Counted from the first letter of the stretch, positions 9,875 through 21,624 are shown. The stretch is DNA of 64,000 bases from Mesostigma viride (GCA_009746045.1 RPFO01000104.1:2200448-2264447); one strand, 5' to 3'. The notes: generated by a model not told the origin, from the letters alone. Numbers and translations: made by a program.

Positions 9875-12592
9875 ATCGTCTGGAGTGTGGCACATCATAG
9901 GCACACATGTACATGGTTAAATAATGCTCGTGGCTCAGCTGGTATAGTGCCTGTAGGAGGCGTACATGTACATGGCCACGGTCTATCTATTCTACACTAC
10001 TACTGCTGTATTCCCCTAAGCGCATGGGGCGTCTGGAGTCACTAGCTGGGGCCGCGGGGGTCGCCTGCCAGGGCTTGTGGCCGACGTAGATGGCCGCCCC
10101 CTTCCAGTACATCGGCTGCCCCGCCTTGGTCTGCCGGAGCTGGAGGTAGGTCGGCCATATTTGATCGGCCATATAGCTCCCGTCGCCGTTGTTGCTGCGC
10201 CAGGGTCAAGTCGTCATCAAGGGTGAAGAGAGTCCGACTCCGAAGCACATCACCTAAAAACGGCCTTTTTTGTTACATGGGGTCATATCTCCCACACATA
10301 TAGTCAGATCGGGGTGCCTTTCTGGACTTAAGGTCCCCCTAGGACCCTGTTCACATCACATAAATTGGGGGGCCAACTGACCTATTTTTAGCATCAAACC
10401 GTGACGTGGAAAAGTGCAAAAAACGATGTTTTCCAGGCATAAGGAGGCATAGCAGCCACACACAAGTAGTAAATGTAGTCCAATTCAGCTGGAAATGGTC
10501 ATGCTTATTAATTTATATCCAAAGACAAAAACCGCCCTTATAAGTATGCAATGTAGGACCAAACTATGTGCTATAATTCTGGCATACATGAGCCAAAACA
10601 CCGTTTTAGTGCATTATTTTCAAACTTATGAAGCCCCTGCCAGCACATATGCGGCCCAATCATGCCAGAATTCGTCACATTAATAGCACAATACTTGAAT
10701 TTACACTAGAACACAAGTTGGACATATTAGGACCACTGCCGGCCCACTAAAAGTGACGGATGCAAGCAGAAATAGAGCGATTTTTGCAAAAATACTCCAT
10801 ATTCTGCGCCATTGTCTTGGAAAACTTTGCATTCTTCACTCAATTATCGTCATGGCTGTCATGGGATTCATATACATGCCACTGGGGCTGGATACATTAG
10901 CCAACACAGACTAAAAAAGCGATCATCAAGGGATAAAATCACCATCAATCACAGTAGATGCTGGCATTCGGAACAAGCACCATAGTGCCTACAAGCCTCA
11001 AGAAGGGGAGCTTGGCTGACCAGTCGTGCCTGTCGGCTGACCAGTCTCTTTTCTAAACGGGCCCCGCTCGGCAGCACACACAATCTCCTTTGCAGTACTT
11101 GGCCCACTCTGCTGGGCACCCCTGCTGTGCGTGTCTTATAGCAGCTAATCCAAATATATATCTGCCAGGTGCCTCTCTGCTACATGGAAATACAAAGCGC
11201 AATCAAGGACAGCAGTGGCTTGGGCTGCTATTCAATTGAGCTCAGCACCTAGCTGCTGTACAACATAATTCTGCATCAGTGCCTGTCCTAATTGCGCCCC
11301 CCCGCCCCCTTGCCATCATCGTCATGCTCATCATAGTCTTTGGAACGTGCACTGAACTCCAACCCTTGGACAGTCCATAGGTCATTAAGAATCTGTGCAT
11401 GTAATGCTAGCTCTTCTCAGTTGAACTCATCTACCACCCTCTCATGGTCGTGTCATCTCTCATGTAATCCACCTAGGTTTATCGTGGCCACTGATCTTTC
11501 AGCCCCTCCTGACATCAAAATCTGGGCAAACACACTGTTGACATCGCCCTTCCGTTTTAGCCTGCATGGCTCCTCATGTTTACCCTTATCTCATCCCTCA
11601 ACACACCTATAACTGTCTATTCATCCCCCTTGCATAGGCGGTGCATAACTGCGGCATGATGGGGGCTTGCCAAAAATAGGTGTAAAATGCATGGGATGGC
11701 ACGGGGAGGCTCACACTCATCGGTTTACAATCACACTCATGTGCTAACAGTGTCCCTCTCTGCTTTTGACACTGCATGCACATGCATTTCCTACCGGCTA
11801 TATCAAGCCTTTAGTGTGGTTTGGTGCATCAAGAGAAATGGCAGGTCAGCTGAGTGCATCAGACCACATTTGTGTTAAGTGTACGCTTGCAACGCTGTTT
11901 GCCCACCGCATGGAGCTCCCCTTTCGGACAGTGGCGCAAGTAGCACTTACACCTTACTCCCAGCCGCTCACCCTGCCCATGCTAGCAACAAGAACAAATG
12001 CATGGTCCCCATCCCAACGTAAGGTGCATCACATGGATGGCCCTGCCATCACCTAGCAGTGTGCCACCCCTCTCCACCTCAACCTACTCTGAAAGGCCAG
12101 GGCCCCAACAAACCTTTCAAGACATGGCACTCCTCAAAGAAGGCAACCCCTCAAAGAAGGCGAGGCAGTTTAGGTCTAGGGGGGCTTTGGGTAAGTTAAA
12201 AGATGATAGAGTTCACTAACACATGCCACGGCAACGACAACCTGCCTCACCCGCTGCATCCATACATCACAAGCCATAAACTGCACAGCCTCGCATGATT
12301 GCCTAAGGGTCACGTGATCCAAGGTGCCCTTCAGGCTCACCCCAGCACACCGGCCCATCCTCACCACCCCACTGGTCATAGTCATCTACAGTGGCATCAA
12401 ACTCCTCTAGGACAGAGTGCAGTAAAGGCAACATAGACGTCCTGACACAATTGAATAAGAACGTGGCTGCTACCTACTGCCCTTAATAAAAAATGTCCAT
12501 GGCTTGCACAAATACGCATCCAATTCTTCAAGCAAGCATGCTAACACCTTCACAGCACATCCCAAGGTTTATATCCATCGAGCTTTGTCAAC

Positions 12593-14329
12593 CAGAGTGA
12601 GATCGTACGTTATACGCGTTATACGGTCACGGTGGAGTATAATGTATAATACGGTATAATACGGTATAATACGGTATTATACGTTTTCGTACGGACACAC
12701 TCAGAATACTCTGATTTTACACATTTTAAGACACCCACCATCAATCCACATGTTTTTAACACTGTTTTGGACATAATCCAAGGTTGCCCTACCCTCGGCT
12801 ATACTCTATACGGTGGATATTGTGGACACGATCGATGTATTGCATGTAATACTGAGAATGTAAACGTGCGCATGCATAATTGTGTGTATGTATATATATG
12901 TGGCTTTATATTGGTTATGTTTACTTGGGTGCCTTCACTTTGATGCAAGTAATTATATATTTTAATATATATATGTGGCTGTGCATGCACGCAAATACTA
13001 CAGTAGTATACAATTAATGCATGTAGTATGTTTGCATGGTGCGATGCTATGTGAATATACTGAGCTGCATGTGACTACAGGTGTGTGACTCGTGGTGTGT
13101 ATTAATTAATTAATTAACTGAATTAATTAATTAATATTAATTAATCTCGTGTCCCCGTTGGGGAACCACGGAGGCTAAACAGGTGGGGATGTGATAAGTA
13201 ACTCACATATTCTCACCTTCCATACAACAACCTTGTTTTCCAGCAGGCTGAAGAGCATGACAGGCGTCTATGAGCTCGCCAGCTCCTTGCAACGGTGATG
13301 CCGCTCCCAGGCAGCTAGGGTCCTTGACTACGCAATATAGAATGTCTACCGTGTGAAAACCTCCATACAGGAAGCGTAGCAAAGCCAGATAACTGCCCGA
13401 TCAATTCTGGGTAGCTTTAGGAAGCATGGCATACGCAGCGTAAGGAAAACCATTGAAAGCTGCGGAAAATCTGATAGCACAACTGCAACAAGTGGAGAAC
13501 AAAATAGCAAGAAAAACCCAGAAACGGCGCAAAAAGTTTCATGCCAGGTTCATTAAGAGCGCAAACAGACTGGGCGGTGACATGCGGCAAATCAACGTAC
13601 CACGGCCGGCATTATTTCCTACCCAGGCGCGCAAGAAAAGCCAGCCAGCCATGGATGGATTAACCGCGGATCGCGCAGGCCTGAACGAAATCATTTTAGA
13701 AATGACAGGAAATGGCCGCAGATCGAAGATGCTTAGGTTATTTTCATGGTGTCCGTTACTAAACGGCTCTTGCTGCATCAAAATAACCCACGAATGTCGA
13801 GTTCTACCGTCGCAGGCACACATGCTAGATTATTCATCGCGGCCAAATTGACGTTGGATGAGACCCCCGTGCAAATCGGTACCAACAAAGGCAGCGAATT
13901 TGCAAATAGTGCAGATCTTGCTATGAAACATCATAATAGAACATCACTTTTAACCATCGGCTTAATTTTTTCGCCTGTCGCCCGCTGGATTAGCCATATT
14001 TTAACGGAACGCACGTCGCCATGGCCACCTCCGCACGGTGCGCGCACTGTGCACCACAATGTCAAAATAAGATCGCGTCGAATTGTGAAAGTTCAGACGG
14101 GTCAGTACTTAGTAGAGATACGAAATCTGTGGCTTCAAATCGTTGCCCTGTCGTTCTGGCATCCTAGCCGCGCAAAACGTAAAAAAAACGCGGAAAACAC
14201 GGCATTATACGGTATTATACGTCATTATGCGCTAAAACGTATTACGTATGAAAAATTATACGCTAAAAGCCAGCGTATTACGTATTATACCGTATTATAC
14301 CGTCTTATACGGCGTATGATCTCACACTG
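12593..14329. mobile_element. hAT-like element with 8-bp TSD
   Basis: Element of 1737 bp flanked by TTGTCAAC (12585-12592 and 14330-14337). The empty site with a single GTTGACAA is present in copy 2 of the host element at 38752-38759. Termini CAGAGTGAGATCGTACG and, inverted, CAGTGTGAGATCATACG fit the CAG(A/T)G start and 8-bp TSD of the hAT superfamily. Both subterminal regions are full of short ATACG/TATAC words, as expected for transposase binding arrays. No full transposase is visible. Confidence 0.85.
13453..13851 (+). CDS. Small ORF inside the hAT-like element, unknown function
   Basis: A 132-residue frame with a basic, coiled-coil-like start (AAENLIAQLQQVENKIARKT, then KRRKKFHARF) and no domain I recognise. 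It could be a leftover of a transposase or chance. No promoter or splice signal supports it. Confidence 0.2.
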   Translation: MKAAENLIAQLQQVENKIARKTQKRRKKFHARFIKSANRLGGDMRQINVPRPALFPTQARKKSQPAMDGLTADRAGLNEIILEMTGNGRRSKMLRLFSWCPLLNGSCCIKITHECRVLPSQAHMLDYSSRPN

Positions 14330-15681
14330 TTGTCAACAAGCATGACTTCCTGAAGCAAACTTAGCTGTCAAGCTAGGAGGAGGAAAGCTAGGTAAAGAGG
14401 TGAGATAGACCCCCCCACAGCACCTCATTCCTGCACCAAAACCATGACAATATCATCCAGAGCTTGCTAAATACGTACAGCTAGCCGGTAGCGGGCGACC
14501 TTGCAGTCCAGGTTCAGCGCGAACATCTCCGTCGTGTCAGCACCCGGCGGAGATGGCGGACGCGAACCCACAATGCTATAAAAGCGAGTCATAAGACTAT
14601 TTCGGGGAGCGGTGAACGGCTTGGAACACCGAAGGTATGCCGCGACAAAAGCCTGAAGTTTTTCTCGGAAATACACGCCTGGATGTGGATTAGGGCACCG
14701 TTGTCGTGCTTGTGCTTGCGTTGCGAGCAGGCAACCAGTGTTTCTTGCAGTGTCGAGCAGTAACAGATGGTGGCGCGAGAGCAATATGTGACTTTTAAAT
14801 CATGGCTACACAGCTTACACCTCCGCAGGCATGTTGGAACAAGCCCCGCCATGCCGTGAGCCGAAAAAAAGGAAGAAACGCATCAAGCAATTAGGACGGT
14901 CGTAAACGTCACTGAAAACAGCAAAATCTGACCTGCCGGCAGGTAATGCGACAGCCTGGAAAATGTGATTCGTTTCTCGAAAAACTGATTAGCGCTCGTG
15001 AAAGTAGACTTGAAGCCCATTCGGATTCCACCTTTTGGGAATTGTGAGCTTCCAACAAAAAAGTTTCCCCCACAATTAATAAACATGCATTTTCGCTGCC
15101 AATTCCAGATCTGGCCGACACAAAAAATCAGCGTCTCAGTTTGCGAATTATTTTGACGCATGAACATACGCGAATAATATCTACCATGCATCATCGCAAA
15201 GCAGGAGAGTTTACGCGTCGTTTGCATCCATCGCAGCGACTTAACATGCATAATTGACTTTTGACTGATATTCCGGCGGACATAGGGTCGACAGCCATGC
15301 GAGGTGGAATTTTTCTGGTCCCGTCGTCCTCAACGCGACGCGTTCGCGCCAAAATTCCCAGGATCTCATGTAACCGGACGGACCGATTTTAGGTGATGTG
15401 GGCTTCTCGAGCCGCTTGCGGCGTCTGAGAAAGGAAATCTTGTCCGCCGGGGTCTTAAAGGTGAGAAGGAGCGGGGGCGCCCCTGCCTTACCCCGCGCGC
15501 GGGGAAGGCGGTGGGCGACCAGCTCGATCTCACCAGTAAGGCCCATGCGGTCAAGGATTTCTCTCTCAAAAGCGCGCGCAAGCTTCTCGGAATTCTCACC
15601 TTCCTCCATCTTGAGGTTCTTGACAATGACGTTGAGGCTGCGCAGCTGGATATATCGCGTTCTAATTTTAAAAACACGGGT

Positions 15682-17655
15682 TAAGTAAGTAAGTAAGTAA
15701 GTACTTGCGTGTCATGCGCAAAGGCATGCCACGGAGTACTATGCTAATCTCATTAGAAAAATAATTACACAAAAGTTTAAACAAATATCGTCTGCATCAT
15801 CCCCCAACCGTGAAGCACTAGATGGGGATGTAATCATCATCCGAGCTGTCCTCTACTGTAATGGCAGACGAGGCGGTAGTGTAGCGGCTATCCTCAGGAC
15901 CAATAACCTCCACCTGCGGACTTCTACCCTGGCTAGCAACGGGCCGCGGGGCCCGTGGGGAGAAAACAGGAGCATACCCCTCGGGAAGGTGCTTATCGCA
16001 GATGGCAGCCCATTTCTCCTTGTCAATCATGCGGGCGCGGAGTACGGATAGTCCCAGAAGCGCTGCATCTTCAAGCAGTTGTGTCACATAGGTCCGGGTC
16101 GCGCCGCGCCGGTGCCCGGCGCGCGCAAGTTTGCCAGTGGGTTCAGTCGATGGGACAAGGGGACCCTGCCATAGGAGGAGGTGTCTACCTGGTTGGCCCG
16201 TCTTAAGCCCCCCGGCAGGGCCCACATCGGTATTCACCTGGTCTGTGCGGGCAAGATGGCCGGCAAAGAGGAGGCGGCGGTGTCGGATGGTATGGGTGAC
16301 AAGAGGGAGCTCGCAGTAGAGCTCGGCCCGGGTGCGGCGTTCTTAATTGGTAGCGGACGCCGAGGATATGACGGAGCATTCGAGTGACGGTGCCGTCAAG
16401 CTGCTGGCTCAGCGCCTGGTCCAGGGTCCACGCCTCGCAGCCATAAAGGCGGAAAAGATAACGGCAGGCTCGAGCTACCATCATTGGTCCGGATTCTCCC
16501 GATTTCTGGCCTGCGCTGGTTGTCTCTTTGATAAAGGAGGATGCTGAGGACAAGGGCCTTGAACAGAATGCGCTTGCGTCGCTCACTCAGGTAGCGACAG
16601 GTACAGAACCTGTCGAGGCGGCGGAGGGCCGCCCAGGCCTGGCCAATGCGGGTGTTGATGTCGTCGGCCGTGGAGGGAAGCCAGCTGCCAAGGAGCTTGA
16701 AGCGAGTCGCCGGGGGGACGGGGCTGCCGTCCAGCAAGAGGAGGGTGGGTGGGGCTATCCCAGCAGGGAAGCCGATGGCCATGACCTCCGTTTTCTTGCT
16801 GATCATAAGCCCCACCGCCCGCGCTTCCAGTGATAAGCTGTCTAGCCACAGTTGGGCTGACTCTGGGGTTTCCACGAGTGTCGTGTCATCAGCGTAGATC
16901 AGATCGCTCAGGCGGTAGGGTGGGTCAACCCCGCCGTAGCTGGCGTACTCCGTGATCTCGATCCCCGGCGGGCGCCCCTCCACCCGGGCGAAGCGGGCTT
17001 GTGCACGCCGCATAATATAGTCCACCATAATGATGAATAGATATGGGGAGAGCACACAGCCCTGCCACACCCCGGTGTGCAGGGGGAACGCCGGAGTGAC
17101 GCCGTCGGCGGTACGGACCTGGGCTTGGGACCCTTCATAGAACTGGCGGATGATCTCAACGATGTACGATGGGACACGGAACAGGTGAAGGACCACCCAC
17201 AGGGCGTCCCAGGTAACCGTATCGAATGCCTTGGTGTAATCCACGAAGATCAATAGCAATGGTGGCAAGAGGCCGGGGGCCAGGCGACCCACTTCCTCGA
17301 TCAGGCGGCGCGCGGTAATAGTGACCATAACACAATTGCGACCAACACGGAAGCCCATCTGGGACTCACCTAGGTGGGGATCGAGGCTGGCGCGCATGCG
17401 GTTCAGCAGGAGACGCATGAAGACTTTCAGCACGCAGCTTTGGAGGCATACGCTGCGGTAGTTGCCGGTATCCGCGGCGGACCCCTTGCCCTTGTAGAGC
17501 ATGACCCGTACAGCGGTCTTCCAATACGTCGGTGGGGGGAGGCCATCTCGTAGAATCCGGTTGCAAACACCCCGGAGGAAGGGCTCAAGCTCAGGCATCT
17601 TAACCACCTCCGGTGAAATATTGTCCACTCCCATGGCAGCATCATTGCGGACACG
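15682..17655 (-). pseudogene. LINE ORF2 (reverse transcriptase) with 3' UTR
   Basis: Minus-strand RT domain: MGVDNISPEVVK, NYRSVCLQSCVLK, GFRVGRN, FVDYTKAFDTVTWDALW, GVWQGCVLSPYLF, then the catalytic LIYADDTTLVE and the downstream LLGSWLPSTADDI block (about 17650 to 16540). After an 81-bp insertion the C-terminal part continues at 16440-15818 (QPGRHLLLWQGP, LGLSVLRARMIDKEKWA) in shifted frames. The 3' UTR ends in a (TTAC)n tail at about 15682-15700. The endonuclease part is missing (5' truncation). Two or more frameshifts make it inactive. Confidence 0.85.
16450..16530 (-). mobile_element. 81-bp short insertion with 7-bp TSD
   Basis: Interrupts the RT frame between LSILLY and GCEAWTLDQAL. 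The flanks carry ATAAAGG at 16443-16449 and 16531-16537, so removing 81 bp plus one repeat restores the RT reading. The body matches the repeats at 1-60 and 19015-19104. Ends are weakly similar when inverted (GGAAAAGATAAC and AAAGAGACAAC). Confidence 0.7.
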
Positions 17656-17725
17656 GGTTAAAAGCCATATTGCCCCTTCTCTGGGATATGTGAGCACTAC
17701 ATATACTCCCAGTCGGGGTAAAATT
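17656..17725 (+). mobile_element. LINE 3' end fragment in inverted orientation
   Basis: Plus-strand 3' end sequence (TTAAAAGCCATATTGCCCC, hairpin-like ACTCCCAGTCGGGGT) directly abuts the 5' side of the minus-strand RT. This could be a 5' inversion made during retrotransposition or a second insertion. Confidence 0.5.
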
Positions 17726-18350
17726 GGCTCTTTTTTAGAAAATTTAGCAAATTAGCAAATTAGCGGAGGCCGGGGGCCGAGATTAATTAAGAGGTACCTT
17801 GACATTAACCAAGTGGCATGGCTCTATCGAGATATATGTTTGGAGGCGAGTTTGTATTGGCGTTAATTTGTAGTATTGTACTCGTGACAACATGTCAAGG
17901 GTGACGGAAAGTACTGAAATCGCGGAAGTGTCGCGGAGACGTTTCTACTTTCTAGATCAATTGCGCATTCGACGGTTAAAAGGCAGAGGTGCGGTCGACT
18001 GGCAGTACTGTACGACGGTGTTGGACGGAATTTCCGGTCAGCGATGCGGTCTAAAGCTTTGCATCTCACGTTGTCGGATCTTAGCCCTTGCGTCGCGCTG
18101 TGCTGTGGCGAACTTATTCTCCGCCGTCAGATTGCACCGTCGATGAGCGTCGATGCTCGTCGATGAACCCAACGCAAGCCATGTGACGAAACGAAGTAAA
18201 AATTGGTGCGGCGGCAACTAAGGGCGAGTTTGGTAAGTTACGGAACTTGTATTGTAGCCCGGCGACTCCGCGTCAAGCAGTCCGCAGGTAGTCCGCCGGC
18301 GTTAATTTGTTAACTGGGAACAACCTACGGAGTTATGCTCCCAATTACAA
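17726..18350. other. Unassigned spacer
   Basis: No repeat family, TIR or convincing coding frame. A three-fold AAATTAGC run lies near 17742-17765 and a CGTCGATG triplet near 18137-18170. Confidence 0.3.
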
Positions 18351-18354
18351 ATGG

Positions 18355-18960
18355 AAAAAGAAAAAAGAAAAAGAAAGAAAGAAAAACGAAAAGAAAATGT
18401 AAATGGTACCTAATGATACAAGCAATAATATATAAGGACAAAGTAAATAGTAATAATTATAATAACAAAAGAAAAAATGAAATAAAGGGAAGGTCATTGC
18501 TGGGATGTGGTGAGGCACAGGGATGTTGGAGTATGGGTCAGGAGTTCGATTTTTCAGCCCCCATGGTGCCTGGCCGGGGGTCTCCTATCCAACAGGGTCT
18601 AAAGCCTCGTGCCCAGCTCACTCCAATGAAAAAGTGTAAGGTGAAAAGGGGTAGGCAGTGAAAAAAAAGATAAAAAGAAAGAAAAAAAAAGACAGGATGA
18701 ACAAACATCACAGTGAGAGTAATAAAGAGGAGTTAAGGCACAAAGAGAAGTGGTAAAGGAGAGAAAAAAGGAAAGCAAGCAAGAAAATAAAAAATAAAGA
18801 ATAAAGTAATAAAATAATGATAACAATGAAATGAGAAGAAGAACAAAGTATGACATATGAAAAAAAATTGTTGAATAGGCATACATAAGAAAGACAAGAA
18901 GAACAAGTAAAGTAAAAAAGAAAAAATGAAAAAGAAAATGAGGTGGGGATGGAAACCACT
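18355..18960 (+). repeat. A-rich tract, possible SINE-like body inside
   Basis: Most of the stretch is AAAG/GAAA-rich purine sequence. Embedded at about 18490-18625 is a higher-complexity block with a B-box-like AGTTCGATTTTT and a GGTGAGGCACAGGG word, followed by A-rich sequence. That layout is compatible with a tRNA-derived SINE and its tail, but I find no TSD. Confidence 0.35.
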
Positions 18961-19014
18961 TGCAACAAACATTTCCATCTCCATGGATTCATATTCATCA
19001 TCCTGAACAAATTG

Positions 19015-19104
19015 AAAACGCGGACAAGATAGCGGCAGGCTCGAGCTACCATGGTCCGGATTCTCCCGATTTCTGGCCTGCGCTGGTTGTCTCTTTGACA
19101 CTAC
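19015..19104 (-). repeat. Copy of the 81-bp interspersed repeat
   Basis: Nearly identical to the insertion at 16450-16530 and to the repeat at position 1, and shares extra flank with the latter. Confidence 0.65.
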
Positions 19105-19156
19105 AAGAGGGGGGGGGGGTCCGCCCAGGGAGGCACAGACCCTGCCGCGCACCTGG

Positions 19157-19372
19157 GCAGTGCCTAGCTGTCGAAGGCACTCAACAGGCCCAATCATGCA
19201 ATATAACATTGAGACCACGCACACAGTCACTCTTGCAAGTGCCATAAGTGGAATGCCCCGTGACGCAGTGCCTAGCTGTCGAAGGCACTCAACAGGCCCA
19301 ATCATGCAATATAACATTGAGACCACGCACACAGTCACTCTTGCAAGTACCATAAGTGGAATGCCCCGTGAC
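19157..19372 (+). repeat. 108-bp tandem duplication (2 units)
   Basis: GCAGTGCCTAGCTGTCGAAG begins units at 19157 and 19265. The two units differ at very few positions. Confidence 0.9.
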
Positions 19373-19534
19373 ATGCCCACGCAAACGGCACGCAAGTACT
19401 TCTGAGCAGGGCACACGTTACGGTGGAAGGCGGAAGGCGTGGAGTACTTGTGGCTAAGAACTTCATACATAGTCATGAGTAACCTACTTACCAACTTACT
19501 TACCAACCAACTCACTTACCAACCTAACAGTAAC

Positions 19535-19763
19535 CATTTTGTTTGGCCAATACCTCCACAGCATCAGTCTGTACCATGCCACTGAGGCGTACGCATCCCA
19601 GTGTGGCCGCAGCATTGTCCCCCGATTCTCGTCGGCTCCAACTGACCAGTTCGAACACTGCCTGCAATCCCGCGTCTCGACGGCGCTCGGCGTACCACGC
19701 ACTACAGAGGGCACGGTGTATCCGTGCATTAAAGAGTGCAGGGCATATCCAACACATTAGCAT
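19535..19763 (-). CDS. Putative coding exon, unassigned
   Basis: The minus-strand frame reads AVFELVSWSRRESGDNAA then TLGCVRLSGMVQ and AVEVLAKQNG, a composition like a helical (ARM/HEAT-type) repeat. It is preceded by TTGCAG near 19665 and followed by GTTACTG. Just downstream, TTGGTAAGT (a near-consensus splice donor) is repeated three times at 19493-19526. It may belong to the same gene as 20452-20748. No family is assigned. Confidence 0.3.
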
Positions 19764-19862
19764 AGAGTGCAGGGCATATCCAACACATTAGTATAGAGTG
19801 CAGGGCGTATCCAACACATTAGTATAGAGTGCGGGGCGTATCCAACACATTAGCATAGAGTG
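19733..19862 (+). repeat. 31-bp tandem repeat (4 units)
   Basis: Units of AGAGTGCAGGGCATATCCAA plus an ACACATTAGCAT-type end, four copies with single-base differences. Confidence 0.9.
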
Positions 19863-20451
19863 TGCAAGGCGCACCAGACGCCGTGGTATAGAGTCAGTCA
19901 ACCACTGGGCTCACTGCCAAGTATCGCACGAGCGGTAAGGCCACAGTATCACACGAGCGGTAGCGGATCACTCCCCTCCAACCCCAGGGAGAAAACATGC
20001 GCAAGCAAGACACCACTATACTACAGCGAGCATGATAGGAATGAGACAGCTAGCGCTGGCCGGGAAGGACATGTGGCAGCCTGACGCATGCCCCAGCCCG
20101 GCTGCCAAGCCACCGATGGATCGACATGTGGCACCCCGCAAAACATGCACAACATTTTACCATGCCTACTATCAAGGAGACAATATTATAGCCTATTATC
20201 AAGGAGACAACTATTATAGCCTAATATAGTCAACCCTATATTGTGAAATGCTTCGTGGTGATTTGTTTTACCATAATTGTAGTCAGTGCTGGGCATGGCA
20301 TGCGAACTCCATTTCCACACGCACTTCAGCCAGGCCGACTACAGCCGAGCAAACATGCACAGGGGGGTGAAGAGGGGGGAGCTGCATGCAAACCTCGGAA
20401 TGGAAACAAGTGTAAGGAAAGGACAGTTCCTTAAGAAGGACAATGGCTTAC

Positions 20452-20748
20452 CTTCTGGACTGCAGATGATGCAGGACCTGCTTCACCACAGGAAGCAGAC
20501 CCCTCATCAGCACCAGGTACACTATACCATGGTAGAGTGACCGTAAGGACACTGTAAGAGGAGGCTATGCCCCGTATAGCGGACCCCAGCGTAACCGCGT
20601 GCCTGGCTCCCTCCATGTCATAGACCCATCTGACTGCACTGCTAGTATCCACGTACCTCAAGTAACCAGACTTCCTCAACACATCTCCAAGTTTGGCAGG
20701 GAGCTCCCCAAACCTGTCCCATGCTTGTCGACAATTGAGCAGCCCCAA
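20452..20748 (-). CDS. Putative coding exon, unassigned
   Basis: The minus-strand frame contains GELPAKLGDVLRKSGYLRYV, then SSAVRWVYDMEG and TLGSAIRGIASSYSVL, and ends at a consensus donor (CAGAAG|GTAAGC, exon end near 20452). The composition looks protein-like, but I do not recognise a family. The 5' boundary is not defined, and 20748 is only the upstream limit of the open frame. Confidence 0.35.
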
Positions 20749-21118
20749 ATTTACTGCCCATTACCATCGACTATATAAAGCAGCAGTGTCCACAGCCTGG
20801 CAATCGGCCGTCACCAGAAAGATGTCGAACGCGGAGCGTAGTACGTCAACCAGCGGCAACCTGTCCGGTACTCGAACGCACTGGGAAAAGGAATCATAGA
20901 ATCCCTACACCGACATGGATTGTAACAGAAGAGAGTCAGCATTGTAATCAAAACTACGGAATACACCAAAGAAAATCCATTCCTGCAGGGCGCTGCGGAG
21001 CTCTGATCCCATGAAACACGCAACTAAATTCAAACCAAAAAGACGTCAACAAAGGACAGCCAACCGCCTGGGGCTCCATTCTGGGCGGAATGGAGAGAAC
21101 GATCATCTTTAAGATGGT

Positions 21119-21136
21119 GGTGTTTAAAGAAACACC
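21119..21136 (-). terminator. Histone mRNA 3' stem-loop
   Basis: On the minus strand GGTGTTTCTTTAAACACC forms a 7-bp stem with a CTTT loop about 30 bases after the H2B stop and is followed by ACCA. This matches the layout of the stem-loop that ends replication-dependent histone mRNAs in animals and green algae, although this stem is one pair longer than the usual six. Confidence 0.75.
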
Positions 21137-21165
21137 ATGTAAAGAGATTTGAGGCGCTGGAAAAT

Positions 21166-21534
21166 TTACGCGGAGGTAAACTTGGTCACAGCCTTGGTGC
21201 CCTCAGACACGGCGTGCTTCGCCAGCTCACCGGGGAGGATGAGGCGGACAGCGGTCTGAATCTCGCGAGAAGTGATGGTGGGCTTCTTGTTGTAGCGAGC
21301 CAGCTTGCTGGCCTCAGTGGCGAGCTTCTCGAAAATGTCGTTGATGAAAGAGTTCATGATCGACATGGCCTTGGAGGAGACGCCGGTGTCGGGGTGCACC
21401 TGCTTGAGCACCTTGTAGATGTAAATCTTGTAGGACTCAGTCGACTTCTTCTTGTTCTTCTTGCCCTCCTTCTTGACGGCGGGCTTCTTCTCAGCCGGCT
21501 TCTTCTCGGCCTTCTTGGCAGCAGCGGGAGCCAT
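21166..21534 (-). CDS. Histone H2B
   Basis: A 122-residue intronless H2B, a core histone that pairs with H2A in the nucleosome. The lysine/alanine-rich tail (residues 1-28) is followed by the histone fold. The blocks [57 protein letters not shown] and the C-terminal helix [16 protein letters not shown] are all intact and of the plant/green-algal type. The length is normal for a short-tailed algal H2B. The start ATG follows a short leader, with a TATA-like box about 85 bp upstream and a histone 3' stem-loop downstream, so it is probably replication-dependent. No divergent H2A partner lies next to it. Confidence 0.97.
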   Translation of the reverse strand: MAPAAAKKAEKKPAEKKPAVKKEGKKNKKKSTESYKIYIYKVLKQVHPDTGVSSKAMSIMNSFINDIFEKLATEASKLARYNKKPTITSREIQTAVRLILPGELAKHAVSEGTKAVTKFTSA

Positions 21535-21616
21535 GGTTAGGGAAGAGGAGGGTAGCTATGGAGGAAACTGGGTGTGTTGGGGCGAAGGACTTGGCTGAGT
21601 TCGAGCGGGAACCTGC

Positions 21617-21624
21617 TTTTTATA
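21617..21624 (-). promoter_or_regulatory. TATA box of the H2B gene
   Basis: Minus-strand TATAAAAA lies about 85 bp before the H2B ATG. An ATTGG (CCAAT on the plus strand) sits about 40 bp further upstream near 21664-21668. Confidence 0.55.

Larger units (their letters stand above)
10247..15399. mobile_element. Large TIR element, copy 1 (non-autonomous)
   Basis: Ends are ACATCACCTAAAA-A-CGG at 10247 and, inverted, ACATCACCTAAAA-T-CGG at 15399. Copy 2 (37700-46773, opposite orientation) shares these ends and nearly the whole interior. Without the hAT-like insertion and its 8-bp TSD, this copy is 3408 bp. No transposase-like ORF is visible, so I call it non-autonomous. It sits inside a LINE ORF1. 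No TSD is obvious here: the left flank carries about 11 extra bases containing the palindrome GAGTC-C-GACTC, possibly repair filler. The superfamily is not assigned. Confidence 0.8.
9246..15650 (-). mobile_element. LINE copy split by nested insertions
   Basis: A single minus-strand LINE. Its tail lies at 9246-9262, its 3' UTR to about 10020, its ORF1 C-terminal part at 10025-10246 (FTLDDDLTLAQQQRRREL), and ORF1 continues upstream at 15400-15650 (MEEGENSEKLARAFEREIL, then DKISFLRRRKRLEK). The two ORF1 halves are separated by the 5.15-kb TIR element at 10247-15399, and the 3' UTR is split by a plus-strand LINE end at 9574-9874. The hairpin at 9273-9290 carries a 3-base CCG insertion. Confidence 0.75.

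Noticed and set aside
14883-15251. 122-residue ORF conserved at 37848-38213
   Set aside because: Conservation is explained by the two copies of the TIR element. Overlapping frames are equally conserved and no domain is seen.
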